Source: Flavobacterium sp. HSC-32F16 (GTDB lineage: Bacteria > Bacteroidota > Bacteroidia > Flavobacteriales > Flavobacteriaceae). Taken from it: a DNA stretch of 64,000 nucleotides. Of the stretch, positions 63,420-64,000 are shown in pieces (position 1 is the stretch's first letter; each line of letters starts with the position of its first letter). Made by a program: the position numbers and the translations under genes. A model generated the notes under the pieces. That model worked only from the letters and a program-made list of their open reading frames with translations, had not been told where the DNA came from and did no database searches. The DNA is taken from contig NZ_JALKAC010000008.1 in NCBI RefSeq assembly GCF_024171645.1, positions 1 through 64,000 on the forward strand. Reading direction: 5' to 3'.

Positions 63420-63761
63420 TTATTTTGCTGCTGGTGCTGCCGGAGCAGGAGTTTGCTGTGCTGGTGCAGCTGGTGCAGTTGCAGCCGGAGCTTCACCTTT
63501 TTCAATAATTTTAGATCCTGTATCACCTAAAGCTCCAGTGAAGCTTAAGCTTGAAAGCAAGATTAAAGCAATCAGAATAGTAGCTAATGTCCAAGTACTT
63601 TTGTCTAAAAAGTCAGTTGTTTTTTGTACACCGCCTAACATTTGAGTTCCGCTGATAGTAGAAGATAATCCTCCTCCTTTAGGGTTCTGTACCATAATTA
63701 CTACGATCAATAGAAAGCAAACTATTGTGATTAAAACTAAGAAAATTGAAAATGTGCTCAT
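63420..63761 (-). CDS. secG: Preprotein translocase subunit SecG
   Basis: A 113-residue protein with two membrane helices (about residues 3-22 and 57-76), the SecG motif VMVQNPKGGGLSS between them, and an alanine/proline/glutamine-rich tail (TAPAAPAQQTPAPAAPAAK) typical of Bacteroidota. It assists SecYE during export. It follows the TPR gene by 4 bp and is co-transcribed with it. Confidence 0.95.
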   Translation of the reverse strand: MSTFSIFLVLITIVCFLLIVVIMVQNPKGGGLSSTISGTQMLGGVQKTTDFLDKSTWTLATILIALILLSSLSFTGALGDTGSKIIEKGEAPAATAPAAPAQQTPAPAAPAAK

Positions 63762-63765
63762 TGTA

Positions 63766-64000
63766 TTAATTGTTATTGTTATTTTGTTGTAAAATCTTTA
63801 TATCCGAAATGCGGTCTGCAAAGAAACTAATTTTTTCTGGATATTTCAAAATTAATATTTCATATGCTTGTATGGCCTTTGTATATTTTTTTTGTTCCAA
63901 ATATACTCGTGCTAAAGTCTCTGTCATAAGGTATGAACTTTCCTCTTCATTGATGTTAAATTGAATAGGAGGAGTTGCCATTGTTGGTTTTATAGGAGAA
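63766..64000 (-). CDS. TPR-containing protein, 5' part outside window
   Basis: The minus-strand frame is still open at the right edge, so only the C-terminus is seen. It shows a tetratricopeptide unit (TETLARVYLEQKKYTKAIQAYEILILKYP) and ends with five Asn. It lies just upstream of secG, the usual position of a TPR protein of unknown role in Flavobacterium. Do not take the internal ATG at 63981 as its start. Confidence 0.75.
   Translation of the reverse strand, partial: SPIKPTMATPPIQFNINEEESSYLMTETLARVYLEQKKYTKAIQAYEILILKYPEKISFFADRISDIKILQQNNNNN

Noticed and set aside
1..64000. CRISPR arrays, prophage structural genes, insertion sequences with transposase, rRNA
   Set aside because: None was seen on either strand; the tandem AATTAGAG units at 59323-59354 have no spacers and are not a CRISPR array.

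Overview
This window is chromosomal DNA of a Flavobacterium-like member of the Bacteroidota. The evidence is low G+C content, flavobacterial promoter boxes of the form TAnnTTTG, a dcw cluster with a long FtsZ linker and meso-DAP-type MurE, many typical intergenic inverted repeats, and the tail order TPR protein - secG - groES - groEL.

Layout. 1-4.6 kb: a decaying cluster of DUF2931 proteins, one intact but cut by the window edge and two broken by single-base frameshifts, with a toxin-tail relic and a lipoprotein that may be its immunity partner. 4.6-6.9 kb: a lipoprotein, engB and an alpha/beta hydrolase. 7.1-23.3 kb: a continuous plus-strand division and cell-wall cluster, mraZ-rsmH-ftsL-ftsI-murE-mraY-murD-ftsW-murG-murC-ftsQ-ftsA-ftsZ. 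It is preceded by 10-bp-spaced GTGGTA boxes that look like a MraZ operator and closed by a terminator. yqeY and tRNA-Arg(UCG) follow.

24.3-35.2 kb: an accessory island directly after the tRNA. A tight minus-strand operon encodes a LysM protein, a DUF4280 PAAR-like spike protein, a 953-residue OmpA-domain protein that is a likely type VI secretion effector, two tandem paralogous lipoproteins, a membrane-anchored protein and a beta-propeller lipoprotein. Beyond the operon lie further relics of the same lipoprotein family and immunity-like genes, including a SUFU-domain gene. No secretion-apparatus genes are in the window.

35.9-47 kb: mixed single genes (DUF4375 lipoprotein, YqaE, RibD_C reductase, M90 peptidase, hydrolases, thioredoxin-fold lipoprotein-like protein, methyltransferase plus DUF962). 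The most notable gene here is at 44804-45505. Its whole length fits the pattern I know for bacterial gasdermins (pore-forming cell-death proteins), but it has no N-terminal cysteine, no long C-terminal inhibitory tail and no adjacent protease. It lies in a run with DUF3754 and DUF2199 genes, opposite a divergent cyclase-fold gene.

48-52.3 kb: a small-protein/S24-repressor divergent switch, a DoxX-like membrane protein, and a promoter-driven structured RNA candidate (50883-51024) with crossing helices upstream of a small gene. 52.4-64 kb: a LytTR two-component pair, an outer-membrane barrel, a SulP transporter, an AraC/SDR pair flanked by shared intergenic repeats, a phosphodiesterase, groEL-groES, secG and the end of a TPR gene running off the right edge.

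All functional calls come from reading the sequence and family knowledge; no database search was run.
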